A stretch of 9,846 bases of DNA from Pseudomonadota bacterium (GTDB taxonomy: Bacteria > Pseudomonadota > Gammaproteobacteria > Burkholderiales > Thiobacillaceae): positions 1-9,846 of the forward strand of contig JAJYXA010000485.1 of NCBI GenBank assembly GCA_021791235.1. Direction: 5' to 3'. The position numbers were made by a program, and so were the translations under genes. This document shows positions 7,201 through 9,846 of this stretch, in pieces; the first letter of the stretch is position 1, and every line of letters starts with the position of its first letter. The notes below the pieces were generated by a model, which saw nothing but the letters and a program-made list of their open reading frames with translations, ran no database searches and was not told where the DNA came from.

Positions 7201-7396
7201 CCATCGCGAGCTCGGCGCGCGCGCGCATCGCATCGGCGGGCAAACGCAGCCGCACGAAGCGGAGATTGCTGCCGGCGTCAATCTCAACGACATGGGGTTG
7301 AGCGACCCGACCTGCAGCGGACGCAGCGTGTTCGTCGACCCGGTGGCGGGATCCGCGGTGCGGCAAGGTTTGCCGGCGCGTCTGTTGCGGGCGTGA
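4211..7396 (+). CDS. ttrA: Tetrathionate reductase molybdopterin catalytic subunit TtrA
   Basis: The 1061-residue protein reduces tetrathionate to thiosulfate at a bis-MGD molybdenum site on the periplasmic side. It starts with a twin-arginine signal (KRRSFLHKA, residues 4-12, then a Gly/Ala hydrophobic core). One [4Fe-4S] cluster is bound by Cys77, Cys80, Cys84 and Cys142 (C-x2-C-x3-C plus the later T-A-C-G-R-G). Cys258 in GHGSYCGGAYRSGSGAMFGD is the predicted molybdenum ligand. EPMKRVG is absent in favour of APMKRVG, but NPFKRQ, SALAMGMIRWI, SHGGMM-like THGGMMSGSGFYNAY, EGPRYN, ADYIVPD and the terminal A-V-R-Q-G-L-P-A-R agree with Salmonella TtrA from memory. The C-terminal part, about 936-1050, is the MGD-binding beta-barrel domain. 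The protein is about 40 residues longer than Salmonella TtrA (1020), partly through a Pro/Ala-rich insert at about 830-868. It begins 10 bases after ttrC. Confidence 0.94.
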   Translation: MEDKRRSFLHKAAIGGGLTAFAVGFSTTAGRMFDHVRGKDKPKQRFNGKSLAPEFTMNPATGALGMNPDQQVSYTMCTGCTTFCSVRVRLDKKTGKVLRVAGNPYSPMSADPPLPFETPIRESFVSLTRYQEKGLAGRSTACGRGNAVLEQMDSPFRVLAPMKRVGPRGGGQWQPIAFDQLIREVVEGGNLFGEGEVQGLRALRDLQTPIDPQQPELGPKVNQVGLMASTNEGRIAFVKRFITQSYGSLNIVGHGSYCGGAYRSGSGAMFGDMKKMPHAKPDLENAEFCIFIGTAPGNAGNPFKRQGTLIAKARSGNRKFDYVVVDPVLTNAESLAAGDRSRWVPIKPGTDSALAMGMIRWIIEQERYDRHYLVQPNRKVAEAAGEASWSNATHLVIVQPGHARDGRYLRGSDLGMIFSDEQRYKDKDPYVVYDPVAKRPVVHTKAEGEAELFFDGEVRVGADTLKLKSAMSLLREEALKHSLADYSAACGVPVEVIEGLAREFTSHGKRAAVNTHGGMMSGSGFYNAYAVVMLNTLVGNLNRQGGTLINAGGFKDAGEGPRYNLDSFAGEVKPRGIPLGRNVAYEKTSEFRRKKESGKAYPAQAPWYPNAPALATEWLTGAINGYPYTLKALILWSSNPLYGVTGLHAQIGKDLADPKKLPLIVAIDPFINESSALADYIVPDSLLYESWGWAQAWGGVAVKMSTARWPVVEPKAQKLPDGQAIGMETFFLALAKAMALPGFGPAGLSDSEGQPCPLERPEDWYLRGGANIAWAGKTPVPEASDEDIELSGVARIRPLLEQTLKPEEWRKVAFVLARGGRSQNYKEMFGLRLPPPADSKAHAAPTSAAVRGVPEDAPYPPDWATHRFTKPMMLYNENVGTAKNSLTGKRFSGSPSWHEPAFANGTPVRTKYPEAEWPLQLISFKSPLQNSYSIGARRLRGIHPDNPVAVHPNDAVHLGLRSGDKVYLETPGGRVAATVILRHGVQRGVVAVEHGFGHRELGARAHRIGGQTQPHEAEIAAGVNLNDMGLSDPTCSGRSVFVDPVAGSAVRQGLPARLLRA

Positions 7397-7421
7397 TGTC
7401 ACGCTTGGCGCGCTCTCGCGT

Positions 7422-7445
7422 TACAGCGTCTTGGGGGGGGCTGTA
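7422..7445. terminator. Weak hairpin between convergent ttrA and ttrR
   Basis: TACAGC (7422-7427) pairs with GCTGTA (7440-7445) around a 12-base loop that contains most of an eight-G run (7433-7440). It sits midway in the 62-base gap between two convergent genes, where a shared terminator is expected. There is no T-run on either strand, so termination may depend on Rho or on the opposing transcription. Confidence 0.35.
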
Positions 7446-7458
7446 GCCGCCGGGACTG

Positions 7459-8085
7459 CTAGGGCGCGGGAGGCTCGATCCCCGTCGTCATCAGCAGTCG
7501 GGCGATTTCCGCCGCCGAATGCACGCCCAGTTTTTCCATCGTGTTACGCCGATGCACCTGGACGGTCTTGTCGCTGATCCCCAGTTCGCGGGCGATGATT
7601 TTGTTGGGCTTGCCGGCGGCCATCAACTCCGCCACCTCGCGCTCGCGCGCGGTCAAAGCGGCCAGAGCGGTTTGTGCTGCGCGGGATTGCGTGCTGATCC
7701 GGCAGTCTTCGATGTTGCGCCGCACTGCGCGCGTAACCGCGTCGAGCAGCACCTGATCCTTGCACGGCTTTTCCAGGAAGTCGCAGGCACCGGTTTTCAT
7801 CGCCTGTACCGCCATGGCCAAGTCCCCGTGGCCGGTCAGGAAAATGATGGGCAGGCGTACGCCATGATCTTTGAGCGTTTGTTGCAGTTCCAATCCGCTC
7901 ATCAGGGGCATACGCACATCGAGCACCAGGCAGCCCGGCACATGCCCGCCGTATCGGTCGAGAAAGTCATGCGCCGAGTCGAAAAGCTCCACGCGCCATC
8001 CCGCCGAATCGAACAGATAAGCCAACGAGCGGCGCATCGCCGCGTCATCGTCGACAACAAAAATCACCGCATCCCGTTCGTTCAT
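7459..8085 (-). CDS. ttrR: Response regulator TtrR, FixJ/LuxR type
   Basis: The 208-residue DNA-binding regulator is expected to switch on ttrBCA when phosphorylated by TtrS. The receiver domain spans residues 5-120: acidic pocket Asp12-14, phosphoacceptor Asp56 (LVLDVRMP), Thr84 (FLTGHGD) and Lys106 (FLEKP). A LuxR/GerE helix-turn-helix follows at about 143-200, with the signature LTAREREVAELMAAGKPNK and then IIARELGISDKTVQVHR. The size and the V-x-F-L-T-G-H-G-D segment fit Salmonella TtrR (206 residues). The start ATG overlaps the ttrS stop (ATGA, 8085-8082), so translation is coupled. A GGAGG lies only 3 bases before the ATG, closer than usual, which makes coupling to ttrS translation more important. 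Other FixJ-type regulators have the same architecture; the ttr context decides the name. Confidence 0.88.
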   Translation of the reverse strand: MNERDAVIFVVDDDAAMRRSLAYLFDSAGWRVELFDSAHDFLDRYGGHVPGCLVLDVRMPLMSGLELQQTLKDHGVRLPIIFLTGHGDLAMAVQAMKTGACDFLEKPCKDQVLLDAVTRAVRRNIEDCRISTQSRAAQTALAALTAREREVAELMAAGKPNKIIARELGISDKTVQVHRRNTMEKLGVHSAAEIARLLMTTGIEPPAP

Positions 8086-9845
8086 GCGCCTCCAAATGGC
8101 TCCTCTTCAGGCAGGCTGAAGCATACCGTCAGTCCCGCATTGCCGTCATTTGCCACCGCGAATAGCGTTCCCCCAAGCGATTCGATAATGCCTTTGCTGA
8201 GCGACAGGCCCAAACCGAGGCCCTCGGGTTTGGTGGTGAAAAACGGTTCGAACAGGTGCGCGAACTGTTCGGGTTCCAGCCCGCAACCAGAATCGCGAAC
8301 AGTGATGCGATAGGTGCTGGCTTCCATCCGGAATTGTACCTCGATCGGTTCGTGCGCATGGCCGGCGGTCTGCTGCGCATCCAGTGCGTTTTTCAGCAGA
8401 TTGAGCATGACCTGCTGGATCTGCAGAGGGTCGGCCATCACCTTGGCAGTTTGTGTCGTGTCGGGTTGCCAACTAACGTGCGCCTGCGGATGGGTGCCGC
8501 AAAACAGGGCGATGGCTTCGCCCAGAACCGCAATCAGATCGACCGACTTCTGTTCGGATGCTCTTTTTTGGGCGAAAGCACGTATGTTCCGAATGATGCT
8601 TGCCGCCCGCTCGCTTTGTGCGACGATTTCGCCGGTTCCGTCCAGCAAAGGCGCCGGCTCCAAGCGGCCGGCCGTAATGCGCCGCGCCATGCCACGGGCG
8701 AAGTTGCGGATCGCCGCCAGCGGTTGATTCAACTCGTGCGCAATCGCGCTTGCCATTTCACCCAGGATGGCCAGTCGTGCGGCATGGTCAAGCGTGCTTT
8801 GACGCAAGCGCGCCTCTTCCGCCATGCGGTGCTGTTCCTCCTGCGCGGCGCGCAGTTCGCGGGTGCGCAGACTCACCAGGTGTTCAACCCGCACGGTGTG
8901 CATCGCCCAAGCGACCAATAAAGCCAGAATCAGCAGCAACCAGCCCCAGTAGAGCCGCAGCAAGCCCTCGAAGGTCCATTGGCGCAAATAGGCATAGGGG
9001 CCGATTTTCAGTTCGCGGAACAGCTCGTCGACAACATGATAATCGGCGGGTACGGTCCAACTATAGCCATCCGCGGTACGCGGCATACGCAACAAGGCGA
9101 TGGCCACTTGCTTGGACAGCTCCGCCGGAGTATGACGCAAAACGACAAACGGCCAGTCGGGGTATAAGCGCGACGATGTTTGGCAGCGGAAGCCCTTGGT
9201 GTTGATCGGTGCCAGCACACGCAACTCCCCGGCGCCGATCTCGCCGCTGCGGATCATCTGCTCAAGCAGACAAGCGCGAACGATGCCGGCGTCGGCTCGG
9301 CCTGCACGGACCGCATGCACAATGTTTTGAATCGGAAAACCCGTAAACTGCAGATCGGCGAGATCATGCTCAGGATCGACTCCGGCTTCAAGTAATTCGC
9401 GTGCGGCGATCTGGTAGCCACCGAATGCATCCGCGCCGACCGCCAGCACATGCTTGCCGGCCAGGTCCGCCAGTGTGTGCAAGTGCGCATCACTACGCAC
9501 CACGATTGCCGATCCGATCGATTGCCTTGGCGACAGGGCCCAAGGCGACTCGATGGTCGCGATGCGGCTGGCGCCATCGCTGTTTTCGAGGGCGACATAG
9601 TGGCCGCTGTTGGTGATGACGAAATCGATGGTCTGTTCTCGCACCGCACGCGTCAGTCCGGCCTGGTCGAAATCAAGCAGAACGAAACGATGGGCCGGAA
9701 TGGTGGCGTCAAGCCAATTCCTGACATAGGACCAATCCTCCTGAACCGCCTCGGCGCCTCTATACGCGAGGACGCCGATCCGCACCGTGGTCGCATTGCT
9801 TGCGTCCGCGTGAAATGTCTGGAGCAGCAAGGCCATGCCGATCAA
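8082..9845 (-). CDS. ttrS: Tetrathionate sensor histidine kinase TtrS (5' end cut by window)
   Basis: The visible part is 587 residues, close to the 592 of Salmonella TtrS, so only a few N-terminal residues should be missing. A TTG at 9845 could serve as a start but an upstream start is likelier. Numbering counts that codon as 1. A signal sequence remnant ends near Ala15 (ADA-SNA). Residues about 20-295 form a periplasmic PhnD/phosphonate-type binding domain (VRIGVLAYRG, SGHYVALE). It contains just two cysteines, Cys192 (VRACLLE) and Cys221 (KGFRCQTSSRLYPDWPF). A membrane segment lies at about 299-318 and a charged coiled coil at 320-355. The HisKA box has His370 (AIAHELNQPLAAIRN). The ATPase domain shows Asn482/Asn486, DSGCG (518-522) and GLGLGLS (542-548). 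It forms an operon with ttrR. Confidence 0.9.
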   Translation of the reverse strand: MIGMALLLQTFHADASNATTVRIGVLAYRGAEAVQEDWSYVRNWLDATIPAHRFVLLDFDQAGLTRAVREQTIDFVITNSGHYVALENSDGASRIATIESPWALSPRQSIGSAIVVRSDAHLHTLADLAGKHVLAVGADAFGGYQIAARELLEAGVDPEHDLADLQFTGFPIQNIVHAVRAGRADAGIVRACLLEQMIRSGEIGAGELRVLAPINTKGFRCQTSSRLYPDWPFVVLRHTPAELSKQVAIALLRMPRTADGYSWTVPADYHVVDELFRELKIGPYAYLRQWTFEGLLRLYWGWLLLILALLVAWAMHTVRVEHLVSLRTRELRAAQEEQHRMAEEARLRQSTLDHAARLAILGEMASAIAHELNQPLAAIRNFARGMARRITAGRLEPAPLLDGTGEIVAQSERAASIIRNIRAFAQKRASEQKSVDLIAVLGEAIALFCGTHPQAHVSWQPDTTQTAKVMADPLQIQQVMLNLLKNALDAQQTAGHAHEPIEVQFRMEASTYRITVRDSGCGLEPEQFAHLFEPFFTTKPEGLGLGLSLSKGIIESLGGTLFAVANDGNAGLTVCFSLPEEEPFGGA

Positions 9846-9846
9846 A

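Noticed and set aside
1..9846. tRNA, rRNA or CRISPR array
   Set aside because: No cloverleaf-like segment, rRNA-like stretch or regularly spaced repeat was seen on reading through both strands.

Overview
The window (9846 bp, GC-rich) looks like a proteobacterial chromosome, most likely betaproteobacterial (order Burkholderiales). The main pointer is the C-terminal piece of a Bug/TctC-type solute receptor at the left edge, a family hugely expanded in Burkholderiales. This placement is inference from gene content, not from a phylogenetic marker.

Layout. 1-315: 3' end of a Bug-family periplasmic receptor, followed by a hairpin. 371-1563: a complete IS5-family insertion sequence with one DDE transposase on the minus strand. 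1564-2034: two decayed gene pieces, a C-terminal fragment cut by the IS and a 38-codon N-terminal fragment. 2035-2340: no convincing gene; it carries the probable promoter and leader of the next operon. 2341-7396: a three-gene plus-strand operon, ttrB-ttrC-ttrA, for a membrane-anchored, exported molybdenum (tetrathionate) reductase. 7397-7458: a short convergent intergenic region. 7459-9845: minus-strand ttrS-ttrR, a two-component system with a PhnD-like sensor histidine kinase and a FixJ/LuxR-type response regulator. The extreme 5' end of ttrS lies outside the window.

How it works together. Quinol electrons would enter at TtrC (NrfD-like membrane anchor), pass through the four [4Fe-4S] clusters of TtrB, then through the single N-terminal [4Fe-4S] cluster of TtrA, to the bis-MGD molybdenum site (predicted ligand Cys258), which reduces tetrathionate to thiosulfate. 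TtrS is expected to sense the substrate in the periplasm and phosphorylate TtrR, which would activate the ttrBCA promoter. The subunit order B-C-A matches the enterobacterial locus. The regulatory pair here lies downstream and convergent, rather than upstream in tandem as in Salmonella ttrRSBCA.

I do not see a wholly undescribed system. The points most worth a second look are the two lone cysteines in the TtrS sensor domain, the rearranged operon geometry, and the IS junction, where an inexact target duplication and a missing 5' gene half suggest a deletion or inter-element recombination next to the ttr locus.
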